Shown one piece after another: positions 7,864 through 18,300 of a DNA stretch of 64,000 nt. The position numbers and the translations under genes are program-made. Under the pieces are notes generated by a model. That model saw nothing but the letters and a program-made list of their open reading frames with translations. It was not told where the DNA came from and made no database searches. Origin of the DNA: JAJCYK01 sp965212195 (lineage in GTDB: Bacteria; Bacteroidota; Bacteroidia; Cytophagales; Cyclobacteriaceae); assembly GCA_965212195.1 (NCBI GenBank), contig CBDBUW010000002.1, positions 1 through 64,000 on the forward strand, written 5' to 3'. Numbering within the stretch: the stretch's first letter is position 1; every line of letters starts with the position of its first letter.

Positions 7864-10194
7864 TTGTTAGTTGTTGTGCAGTACATTAAGCAGGTTTTTA
7901 CAGTTATTTACGGCGTTTACAAGGATCACAAATGGGTGCGTGTCACCTTGCGATCTCTGGTAGGCCTGTCCATGATGCTGATATTGGGTTCCTGGGGCTT
8001 CTATAAAGCTGTGGGTTGGGGTGCTTTTGGGCCTCTTCCCGAAGTAGAAACGATTGAGAACTTCCGTAACAGCACCGCTTCGGAGGTTTATTCTGCTGAC
8101 AGCGTGCTCATCGGGAAATATTACCTGCAAGAAAGAACCAATGTAGAATTTGAGGCATTACCTGCGCATCTTATTGAAGCCCTTGTTGCCACCGAAGATG
8201 TCCGGTTTTTTGAGCACCAAGGGGTAGACTTTTGGAGCCTTTTCAGGGTGGCCTTTAAAACCGTCTTACTGCAAGACCAAAGTTCAGGAGGAGGCAGCAC
8301 CATAACCCAGCAACTGGCGAAAAACATTTTTCCCAGAACCGGGAACGGACGCTTTAGTCTACCTATCAATAAGGTGAAAGAAATGGTCATCGCCGGACGA
8401 ATTGAACAGGTGTATAGTAAAAATGAAATTCTGGCGCTTTACTTGAACACCGTAAGTTTTGGATATAATTCCTACGGTATTGAGACTGCCTCCAAGAGGT
8501 TTTTCAATAAATCACCCGAAGGACTTTCTATCCAGGAATCGGCAATGTTGGTTGGGATGCTAAAGGCCACTACTTTATACAATCCCCATCGCAATCCAGA
8601 ATTGGCTGTCGACCGACGCAATGTAGTGATTAGCCAAATGGCTAAATACCAGTTCATTAAAAGTGCGGAGCGGGATTCCCTCAAACTACTACCCTTGGAA
8701 ATAGATTTTACTCCCAGTTCCCACAACGAAGGGCTGGCCACTTATTTCAGGGAGTTTCTACGACCCCAGCTACAAAAATGGGCACAGGAAAAAAAGCAAA
8801 GTGACGGCAGCCCCATTAATCTTTATACGGATGGCCTGAAAATATACACCACTATAAATTCAAAACTTCAGCAATATGCCGAAGAGGCGGTTAGTCAGCA
8901 CATGGCAGAATTGCAGAGGATTTTCAATGAACATTGGGGAAATACCCGCCCCTGGTACAAGCACCCGCGTACTCTGTTAAATGCTATTCGCAAGACCCCC
9001 AGGTATCGTCAACTAAAAGCCCAAGGCCTAAGTGAAACGGATATCCAAGCTAACTTCAAGCAGCCCTACAACATGAAGATCTTTACTTGGGACGGCGAAA
9101 AGGAAGTGGAAATGTCGCCTTTGGATTCTGTTAAGCACTACCTGTATTTTTTAAATGCAGGCTTCATGGCCATAGATCCGGACAATGGCGCGGTGCTGGC
9201 CTGGGTGGGAGGAATTAACCATAAATACTTTAAATACGATCATGTAAATGCAGAAACCCAGCGTCAGGTGGGGTCGATATTCAAACCTATCGTTTATGCA
9301 GCAGCGTTAGAAAGTGGTGTACGACCCTGTGATTTTGTCAGTTCCAAACGCATTACCTATACAAACTTCGATGATTGGTCACCGGGTAATGCTGATGAAA
9401 ACTACGATGGTTTTTATTCTGTACAAGGGGCTCTTACCCATTCGGTAAACACCGTATCGGTGAAAGTATTGAAGAGGACCAGAATTGATCGGGCTGTTAC
9501 TATGGCCCAACGCATGGGGATTGAAAATGAGATCCCGCAAGTTCCTTCTATTGCCTTAGGAACCCCCAACCTTTCACTGTATGAGATGGTTGGTGCGTTC
9601 GGGGCCTTTGCTCGTGAGGGCCACACTGTTAAGCCGCAGTACCTGGGAAAAATAGTGAACAGCAAAGGGGAACTGCTTGAACAATTTTTTCAGGAACCTA
9701 TAAGGGACCGGGCCATGTCGAAACATACCGCTACCACCATGGTGCAAATGATGAAAAATGTGGTTGACAAGGGTACTGCACAGAGAATAAGAAGTAAGTA
9801 TAAGCTCAAGAACGATGTGGCTGGGAAAACTGGAACCACTCAGTCACATGCTGATGGTTGGTTTATTGGGGTAACACCTAAACTGGTTGCAGGAGCATGG
9901 GTTGGCAGTGATGATCCCAATATTCACTTCCGAACCATTACCTATGGACAGGGGGCTGCTATGGCTTTGCCTATTTGGGCTGTTTTTATGCAAAAAGTCA
10001 ATGAAGACCATCAATTTAATGATATAGAGGCAGCCCGCTTTCCGGTAGCATCGGCGGAGATCATGAAGTCACTGGATTGTGTAGACTTTAAGGAGCAAAG
10101 AGATCTTTTCCACATTTTTCAAAAGATCTTAGGTGAGCGTAAAAAACGGCCCCCAAGACAGCGTCGTAAAAAGTCAAGAAAAAGAACCTACTAA
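7864..10194 (+). CDS. mrcA: Class A penicillin-binding protein 1A (transglycosylase/transpeptidase)
   Basis: The 776-residue protein has one N-terminal membrane helix (about 30-50), a GT51 glycosyltransferase domain with catalytic Glu111 in EDVRFF, SGGGSTITQQLAKN and the ALYLNTVSFG segment, and a transpeptidase domain with SIFK (471-474), SVN (527-529) and KTGTT (655-659). It polymerises and cross-links peptidoglycan on the outer face of the inner membrane. The C terminus is a strongly basic tail rich in Lys and Arg. No ATG occurs near the N terminus. A stop at 7861 immediately precedes a TTG at 7864, and a GTG at 7876 is an alternative start. Upstream, the repeated GTTAGTTGTTAG-like sequence gives no clear ribosome-binding site. 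The gene symbol follows family usage and not a proven orthology. Confidence 0.93.
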   Translation: MLVVVQYIKQVFTVIYGVYKDHKWVRVTLRSLVGLSMMLILGSWGFYKAVGWGAFGPLPEVETIENFRNSTASEVYSADSVLIGKYYLQERTNVEFEALPAHLIEALVATEDVRFFEHQGVDFWSLFRVAFKTVLLQDQSSGGGSTITQQLAKNIFPRTGNGRFSLPINKVKEMVIAGRIEQVYSKNEILALYLNTVSFGYNSYGIETASKRFFNKSPEGLSIQESAMLVGMLKATTLYNPHRNPELAVDRRNVVISQMAKYQFIKSAERDSLKLLPLEIDFTPSSHNEGLATYFREFLRPQLQKWAQEKKQSDGSPINLYTDGLKIYTTINSKLQQYAEEAVSQHMAELQRIFNEHWGNTRPWYKHPRTLLNAIRKTPRYRQLKAQGLSETDIQANFKQPYNMKIFTWDGEKEVEMSPLDSVKHYLYFLNAGFMAIDPDNGAVLAWVGGINHKYFKYDHVNAETQRQVGSIFKPIVYAAALESGVRPCDFVSSKRITYTNFDDWSPGNADENYDGFYSVQGALTHSVNTVSVKVLKRTRIDRAVTMAQRMGIENEIPQVPSIALGTPNLSLYEMVGAFGAFAREGHTVKPQYLGKIVNSKGELLEQFFQEPIRDRAMSKHTATTMVQMMKNVVDKGTAQRIRSKYKLKNDVAGKTGTTQSHADGWFIGVTPKLVAGAWVGSDDPNIHFRTITYGQGAAMALPIWAVFMQKVNEDHQFNDIEAARFPVASAEIMKSLDCVDFKEQRDLFHIFQKILGERKKRPPRQRRKKSRKRTY

Positions 10195-10224
10195 TTTTAT
10201 AGGAATAGAGATCGACGTTCTATG

Positions 10225-11421
10225 CTATGGTTTCCTGGCAGGCTGAAAAGTAAATCCTCGGCCAGGAACATGATCACCAAATTCTATGTAATAGGGTTTG
10301 GGATGGACTTTTTCAAATTCTTCGAAGAGTTCATGACTGCTAAATCTGTTCTCCTGGTACTTCGACAGATAAGTTAAAAAAGCTGATGACAGGGGTGACC
10401 CATCGGCATAGACGTTGTTCCAACGATAGTCTTCCATACCGGAAATAATACCCATGCGGGTAAGTCCATAGCTCTGATCATTGGAATCTAACTGCGTACT
10501 ATTAGTAAGTGAACTGTGATTACCAGCTAGTGGCAGGGATTCTCCGTGCCCTTTTACCGCGTCGAGCAATAAGAAGATGTGTGGCACCGAAATGTTGTTC
10601 AGGATAGATTTAATAACGTCATATGAGAGATATGTGACATTGGCCCTCTCCTCTTTTATGCTGTTCTGACACACTAAATAGCCTTTAACTGAATCCCGAT
10701 CATAGTATCCATATCCAGCAATATAAACCAACAATTGGTCATGAGGGCCAAAGCTACGTCGAGCATAGTCTTCGAACTTATCCAAAACATCAAAAGTGGT
10801 GGGATCTCGTAAAACGTCAATTTGGAATCCTCTATCTTCCAATTCTTTGGCAATTCTTTCAGTATCCCTTACTGGACCTTCCAGGTCATCCCAGGAGTTG
10901 TATTGATCAATACCGATTAGCAAGGCATAATCCTTGCGAGACTGTGCTTCAACCCTCACCTCCAACTTGCGCTTATGTTGCAGCGCTCCCAGTTCGTTCT
11001 GTACGATCAGGCTAATGGTATTCACCCCTCTGGCGAGAATTAATGATTGCTCAATCCAGCTGTCGAACAAATAACCCGACAGTGAGTCTTTGGTGAAATC
11101 CTCATAGGTGTTAATCACCTCGTCATTAAGTACCAAGGTTATCTTAACTAAAGGAGATTGGGAGTTTATTCCCAATTTAATGTTTACGCGTTCTGCTTCC
11201 AGGATTTGCTGATCATCGTGGGGATAAACCCATTTAATGGTAGGCTTTACCTGCTTTTTCTCAACATTTGGGTTGTTGATCTGAATTTTTAGAGAATTGC
11301 TTTTACCGGAGTAAACCTGTGCTTCCGAAGAATAGATAGTCAGAAACAAACTAAAAAATAACAGCAGAATGCGCTTTACTTTAGTATTTAACCACACGGC
11401 GGTATATTGACTCTTGTCCAC
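10225..11421 (-). CDS. Secreted caspase-fold (peptidase C14-like) pseudoenzyme
   Basis: The 398-residue protein has a signal peptide (VKRILLLFFSLFL, then cleavage near SSEAQ), an Ig-like beta domain (about 60-158) and a C-terminal caspase/metacaspase-type domain (about 163-390). The domain opens with YALLIGIDQYN and a DTERIAKEL helix and contains the strand LLVYIAGYGYYD. In active members this strand ends in GHG and the next strand ends in a D-A-C motif. Here the histidine position is Tyr237 and the cysteine position is Val289 (LLLDAVKGHG), so protease activity is not expected. The frame opens at a GTG (11421) that overlaps the upstream gene by 41 nt; a second GTG at 11397 leaves a tidier signal peptide. 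It is the last gene of the minus-strand cluster with the giant repeat protein. Confidence 0.75.
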   Translation of the reverse strand: MDKSQYTAVWLNTKVKRILLLFFSLFLTIYSSEAQVYSGKSNSLKIQINNPNVEKKQVKPTIKWVYPHDDQQILEAERVNIKLGINSQSPLVKITLVLNDEVINTYEDFTKDSLSGYLFDSWIEQSLILARGVNTISLIVQNELGALQHKRKLEVRVEAQSRKDYALLIGIDQYNSWDDLEGPVRDTERIAKELEDRGFQIDVLRDPTTFDVLDKFEDYARRSFGPHDQLLVYIAGYGYYDRDSVKGYLVCQNSIKEERANVTYLSYDVIKSILNNISVPHIFLLLDAVKGHGESLPLAGNHSSLTNSTQLDSNDQSYGLTRMGIISGMEDYRWNNVYADGSPLSSAFLTYLSKYQENRFSSHELFEEFEKVHPKPYYIEFGDHVPGRGFTFQPARKP

Positions 11422-14400
11422 TTACGTTCATTATCAAAAGGTAAACACCACTTGAAACTGCTTTCCCCGTTGTGTTGGTTCCGTCCCAGATAGTCTCGTA
11501 GAATCCTGGTCGATACCGATCTTGCCATAGGCTTTTGACTTTCCTGCCTTGCAGATCATAAATGGCAAGGTCTACCTGAGAGGCACTTTGGTTCTCAGGT
11601 AATGCAAATGCTATCTTCAGTTGCTCTGTAAACGGATTAGGATAAGCAGCTGCAATACTAGCACTCTCCGGTAACAGATTTTCTTTTACAAAATTTGATG
11701 AACCGTATACGATCTTAAAGTTATTAATTGCCTGATATTTGAATGCATATCTCTGCAATATTTTCATATTAATTGCCCGCTGTAGATCAGCATGAACCAA
11801 CCATAATTCCTTATCAGAGTCAAGCTGAGCCAATGATTCCCAATTCAGGGTCAATCGTTCTTGCCTCACGTTACTTTCAACCGTAAAATTCCAAATTCGA
11901 TTTTCTCCTAAGGGCACTATATCACGACTGAAATTAGGTGCAAAATATTCCTGATGCTCAAAACTGATATCCAGGTATTCTAGAAAACGGGGAGGCCTAA
12001 TGCCATCCCAAGCGTCTTTACTCTCTTTGGCATCAACATTCATACCAAAACCACCTACCTGGTTACTCAAAAGGTCACTGCTAACCTCCAGCAGAATTTC
12101 CCAGGATTCCGAGGTCATGGATTTTTCAAGAATAGGAGGCGGTATACGGCCGCCTTGAATACTCTCATCTTTTTGCAGGGGTACTGACAGGGTTACGTTC
12201 TGCTCTGAAAAAACAAAGGCTCCTTCCATGATATTCAAAATATCCGCATTTTGATACCCCCCTTTGTACAAGGTCAGTTGGGCATCGACGCCTTCCGCTA
12301 AAGGATTGACTGCCAATACATCCTGCCAGGAAAGATTGAAACTATAAGGATTTCCTATCAAGTTCCATCCGGGTTCCAGAGCCATTTGGAATTCCTGATC
12401 AGTTATTAATTCGGTTGATCCCGATCCGCTACTAATATCTGTGGGGTTACGAACGATTAGCCAGTAGCCTTTCCCTCTCTCCAATACTGACAAGCCGGAC
12501 TGATACTCCTGAACGCCGGTGCTAAGATGCCCGAATAAACGCCACTCTGCTTGATCATAAGGACCTAAATCATCTTCGAGCACGCTGTTTATGGATGGAT
12601 TGTCCAGTTCCAGTGGAAAGGATATCAAGTTATAATCCGATACTGAGTTTCCGAACACCAGCGATTCAAAATCCATACCATCAACCGGGTATTGAATATA
12701 GGTGTACCCCAAAATATTAACGGAATTTCCCTCAACATCGCTGGCCACAAACTCGTATTCCAGGCCCATTTCGTCAAAAGCTTCCTCGGTAAGTGTTACC
12801 GAATACTCACCAGTGGTACTGGTTAAGTCCCGAGTCACCCAGCCGTCATCCCCGGCGGTAAGTCCTTTAAATATGAACAGCACTCGTTCCACTTCAATAT
12901 CCCCACCTACTGAAATATTATAGGTCTCACTGCCTGTACCTGCATTGTGTAACCGAGGTAAGTTTACAGGGGTTATGGAGATAGGTTCAATATCAGCAGC
13001 CCTTATAGGTCCGATGGAGGCGCTTTGTACCTGTCGGCCAGGTGACACACCGGTAGCAGCAGCCGGAGTTATCTCAAATATTATACTGGTACCTATATCA
13101 GTACTTTCCAAGCGGTAACTCTGAGCAATGGCTCCATCAATAGCTACTCCATCACGCAACCAGCGGAAAGTGGAAGTTCCTTCTAGGTCGCCATCTGCAT
13201 CCGTATATGTATACAAGCCGTTTAGCTGTTGTCCTTCTTCAGCGGTTCCTGAAATAGTGACCGCGGTAGCAATGGGGGCGGAATTTGCTGGTACCACCGG
13301 ACCAATAGCTGCGCTCTGAACTGGGCTTCCAGTCAAGGCCCCGGTTAGCGATACTGGAGTGATTTCAAAGGTGATGAACGCATCCAGGTCTGCAGCTGCT
13401 ACTGTATAATTTATGTCCGTTTCACCGGGAATTGCTATATCATCCCTGAGCCATCGATAGGTGGAAGTGCCTTCCTGATCGCCATCAGCATCGGAAAAAG
13501 TGTAAATTCCAGTTAGTTGCTGGCCCACTTCCGCTGTTCCGGCAATATTAACATCCAAAGCTGTGGGAATAGTGTTAGCTGCTCCAATTGGTCCAACTGC
13601 TGAACTGAGTACCGGATTACCTGTCAGCACACCTGTTAAGGCTACCGGTGTCACTTCAAAAAGGATAGTGGCCCCTTGATCTGCCGATTGTAAGGTATAG
13701 CTCAAAGCTGTGGCCCCGGCAATTTCAACATTATCTCTCAACCAGCGGAAAGTGGAAGTGCCTTCCAAATCTCCATCTGCATCGCTGTAGCTATAGGAAC
13801 CGGTCAAAGAAAAGCCCACTTCAGTGGTCCCGGTTATGGAAACAGACGAGGCTACAGGTGCTGTATTGGCCGGCAGTACAGGGCCGACACTAGCACTCTG
13901 AGACGGACTGCCTGGGGTATCGCCGGTAAGCGCCACGGGTACCACTTCAAAACTGATATTAGCGCCTTCATCTGTATCCTGTAAGGTATAGCTAATAGCT
14001 GTTGCCCCAATTATGGCCACCCCGTCACGAAGCCAACGGAAGGTCGAGACGCCTTCCAAATCTCCATCGGGATCACTATAGGTATAAACCCCGGTTAGAA
14101 CCTGGCCTACTTCCAAGTCTCCGGTTATGGATAGATCTGTGGCCACCGGAGGTTCATTGGCTGCATCTATAGGACCAACGGCCGGACTTTGAACCGGACT
14201 CCCCGGCGAAGCACCTGTGGCCGCCACCGGGGTGACTTCGAATATGATATTGGTACCCTCGTCTAAATCAACTAGACTATAGGTCAGGGCAGTGGCCCCC
14301 GCAATCTCTACATCATCCCTCAACCACCGGAAAGTGGAAGTGCCTTCCAGGTCACCGTCCAAATCATCGAAGGTATAAGAAGCCGTTAGTTCTTGGCCTA

Positions 14401-15335
14401 CCTCGGTATTGCCCGATATCAAAACATCAGTAGCGGTAGGTATAGCATTAGCTGCACCAATAGGTCCTACACCAGCACTCACCACGGCGGCACCCGTTAA
14501 AACACCCGTCAGGGCAACCGGAGTTACTTCAAAGGTAATGGTAGTATTCTCATCGGAAGTGGTCAAAGTATAGGTAAGAGCTGTGGCACCTGATATCTCT
14601 ACGCCATCTCTGAACCATCTGAACAGCGAGGTCCCTTCTAAATCACCATCCACATCGGTGTAAGTATAATTGCCGGTTAGTAGTTGACCTACTTCGGTTA
14701 CTCCAGTAATGGATAGGTCGGAAGCTGTGGGCGCAGTATTGGCCGGTACTATCGGTCCCACACTGGGACTTTGTACGGCTGCTCCAGTGAGTACACCGGT
14801 GACCGCAATGGGCGTTACTTCAAAAATAACATCTGCACCCTCGTCCAGGTCTACTAAGGTGTAAGTAACAGCAGTAGCCCCGGTAATGGCCAAACCGTCT
14901 CTCAGCCATCTATATGTTGACGTTCCTTCCAAATCTCCATCCGCATCAGTAAAAGTATAATTTCCTGTCAAGATCTGTCCCACCTCTGTTACTCCAGTAA
15001 TGGTTACATCAGTAGCAGTGGGAGCTGTATTGGCCGGTACCACAGGTCCCACTTCCGGGCTCACCACTGGTGTCCCAATAAGCGCTCCGGTGGCCGCTAC
15101 CGGCGTAACTTCAAATGTAATCATGGCATCTTCGTCCAATGCTTCCAGGGTATAAGTTTGAAAACTAGCTCCTGCTATCACCACACCGTCTCTGAACCAA
15201 CGGTATAACGAAACTGCCTCAACGTCGCCGTCTGCATCGCTAAAGGTATAATTTCCTGTTAGTATTTCCCCAACTTCGGTGATCCCGCTGATTGAAACAT
15301 CTATGGCGATAGGTACGGTGTTTGCCGCTCCTATT
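11381..15335 (-). CDS. Giant T9SS-secreted repeat protein, C-terminal part (after frameshift)
   Basis: This frame continues the giant protein after a one-base disruption at 15334-15342. It has no genuine start of its own: the first in-frame initiation codon is a GTG at 15184 in the middle of a repeat. It encodes repeat units 13-20 (97 residues each, more divergent than the upstream units), a roughly 400-residue region with beta-rich domains and segments typical of Bacteroidota surface proteins (YNLISFPLEL, GWNLIGNPYSF), and a C-terminal T9SS type A sorting domain. That domain covers about the last 75 residues and includes AYPNPF, IYDLQGRKV and GVYLL. The domain would direct export through the outer membrane and surface attachment. 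Joined to the N-terminal part, the protein is 2,698 residues. The stop lies 41 nt inside the caspase-like gene. Confidence 0.85.
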
Positions 15336-18300
15336 GGGCCCCACTCCGGGACTTTCTACGGCGGTACCTACCAACACACCGGTAAGGCTTACCGGTGTTA
15401 CTTCAAACGAAATAGTAGTACTTTCATCACTAACCACCAGGGTATAGGTTTGAGCAGTAGCTCCTCTTATAGTGACTCCATCTCGTAACCAACGATATAA
15501 AGAAACCCCTTCCAAATCTCCATCTGCATCCGTATAGACGTAATTTCCAGTTAGTAACTCTCCCACTTCCAGATTACCAGTTATGAGTACCGAGGATGCT
15601 ACTGGAGCCGTATTAGCCGGTATTACAGGCCCTACCTCCGGGCTGACTACCGCAGTGCCCGTCAGTACGCCGGTCAGGGCTACAGGGGTTACCTCAAAGC
15701 TGATCATGGTGCCGTCGTCGGCCACATCCAGGGTGTAAGTGGTGGCAGTGGCCCCCACGATCTCTACACCATCGCGCAGCCAGCGGTAAGTGGAGGTGCC
15801 TTCCAGATCGCCGTCTGCATCGTCAAAGGTATAATCGCCCGTTAGCAATTGCCCAACTTCCAGGGTGCCGGTCACCGCCACACCGGTAGCAGTGGGTGCC
15901 GTGTTGGCCGGTAATATAGGCCCTACCTCCGGGCTGACTACCGCAGTGCCCGTCAGTACGCCGGTCAGGGCTACAGGGGTTACCTCAAAGCTGATCATGG
16001 TGCCGTCGTCGGCCACATCCAGGGTGTAGGTGGTGGCAGTGGCCCCCACGATCTCTACACCATCGCGCAGCCAGCGGTAAGTGGAGGTGCCTTCTAGATC
16101 GCCGTCTGCATCGTCAAAGGTATAATCGCCGGTTAGCACTTGCCCAACTTCCAGGGTGCCGGTCACCGCCACACCGGTAGCAGTGGGTGCCGTGTTGGCC
16201 GGTAATACAGGCCCTACCTCCGGGCTGACTACCGCAGTGCCCGTCAGTACGCCGGTCAGGGCTACAGGGGTTACCTCAAAGCTGATCATGGTGCCGTCGT
16301 CGGCCACATCCAGGGTGTAAGTGGTGGCAGTGGCCCCCACGATCTCTACACCATCGCGCAGCCAGCGGTAAGTGGAGGTGCCTTCCAGATCGCCGTCTGC
16401 ATCGTCAAAGGTATAATCGCCGGTTAGCAATTGCCCAACTTCCAGGGTGCCGGTCACCGCCACACCGGTAGCAGTGGGTGCCGTGTTGGCCGGTAATATA
16501 GGCCCTACCTCCGGGCTGACTACCGCAGTGCCCGTCAGTACGCCGGTCAGGGCTACAGGGGTTACCTCAAAGCTGATCATGGTGCCGTCGTCGGCCACAT
16601 CCAGGGTGTAAGTGGTGGCAGTGGCCCCCACGATCTCTACACCATCGCGCAGCCAGCGGTAAGTGGAGGTGCCTTCTAGATCGCCGTCTGCATCGTCAAA
16701 GGTATAATCGCCGGTTAGCAATTGCCCAACTTCCAGGGTGCCGGTCACCGCCACACCGGTAGCAGTGGGTGCCGTGTTGGCCGGTAATACAGGCCCTACC
16801 TCCGGGCTGACTACCGCAGTGCCCGTCAGTACGCCGGTCAGGGCTACAGGGGTTACCTCAAAGCTGATCATGGTGCCGTCGTCGGCCACATCCAGGGTGT
16901 AAGTGGTGGCAGTGGCCCCCACGATCTCTACACCATCGCGCAGCCAGCGGTAAGTGGAGGTGCCTTCCAGATCGCCGTCTGCATCGTCAAAGGTATAATC
17001 GCCGGTTAGCAATTGCCCAACTTCCAGGGTGCCGGTCACCGCCACACCGGTAGCAGTGGGTGCCGTGTTGGCCGGTAATACAGGCCCTACCTCCGGGCTG
17101 ACTACCGCAGTGCCCGTCAGTACGCCGGTCAGGGCTACAGGGGTTACCTCAAAGCTGATCATGGTGCCGTCGTCGGCCACATCCAGGGTGTAAGTGGTGG
17201 CAGTGGCCCCCACGATCTCTACACCATCGCGCAGCCAGCGGTAAGTGGAGGTGCCTTCCAGATCGCCGTCTGCATCGTCAAAGGTATAATCGCCGGTTAG
17301 CAATTGCCCAACTTCCAGGGTGCCGGTCACCGCCACACCGGTAGCAGTGGGTGCCGTGTTGGCCGGTAATACAGGCCCTACCTCCGGGCTGACTACCGCA
17401 GTGCCCGTCAGTACGCCGGTCAGGGCTACAGGGGTTACCTCAAAGCTGATCATGGTGCCGTCGTCGGCCACATCCAGGGTGTAAGTGGTGGCAGTGGCCC
17501 CCACGATCTCTACACCATCGCGCAGCCAGCGGTAAGTGGAGGTGCCTTCCAGATCGCCGTCTGCATCGTCAAAGGTATAATCGCCGGTTAGCAATTGCCC
17601 AACTTCCAGGGTGCCGGTCACCGCCACACCGGTAGCAGTGGGTGCCGTGTTGGCCGGTAATACAGGCCCTACCTCCGGGCTGACTACCGCAGTGCCCGTC
17701 AGTACGCCGGTCAGGGCTACAGGGGTTACCTCAAAGCTGATCATGGTGCCGTCGTCGGCCACATCCAGGGTGTAGGTGGTGGCAGTGGCCCCCACGATCT
17801 CTACACCATCGCGCAGCCAGCGGTAAGTGGAGGTGCCTTCCAGATCGCCGTCTGCATCGTCAAAGGTATAATCGCCGGTTAGCAATTGCCCAACTTCCAG
17901 GGTACCGGTCACCGCCACACCGGTAGCAGTGGGTGCCGTGTTGGCCGGTAATACAGGCCCTACCTCCGGGCTGACTACCGCAGTGCCTGGGCTTACACCG
18001 GTAGCTGCAACCGGGGTCACCTCAAAGCTGATCATAGCACCGTCATCCAGCACATCCAGGGTGTAGGTAAGGGCGGTGGCCCCCACGATCTCTACACCAT
18101 CTCGTAACCACCGGAAAGTAGAGGTGCCTTCCAGATCGCCATCTGCATCGGTGTAGGTATAAGTTCCTGTTAGTATCTGGCCCACCTCCAAGGTTCCGGT
18201 GACCGTCACCGCACTGGCCGTGGGGACCGTATTGGCCGCACCTATGGGCCCTACCTCCGGGCTGACTACTGCAGTACCTGGGCTTACACCGGTAGCTGCA

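Noticed and set aside
7861..7880. Frameshift at the start of the penicillin-binding protein gene because no ATG is present
   Set aside because: The membrane helix and all downstream domains are in one frame, and TTG (7864) or GTG (7876) serves as a start; other genes here also use GTG or TTG.
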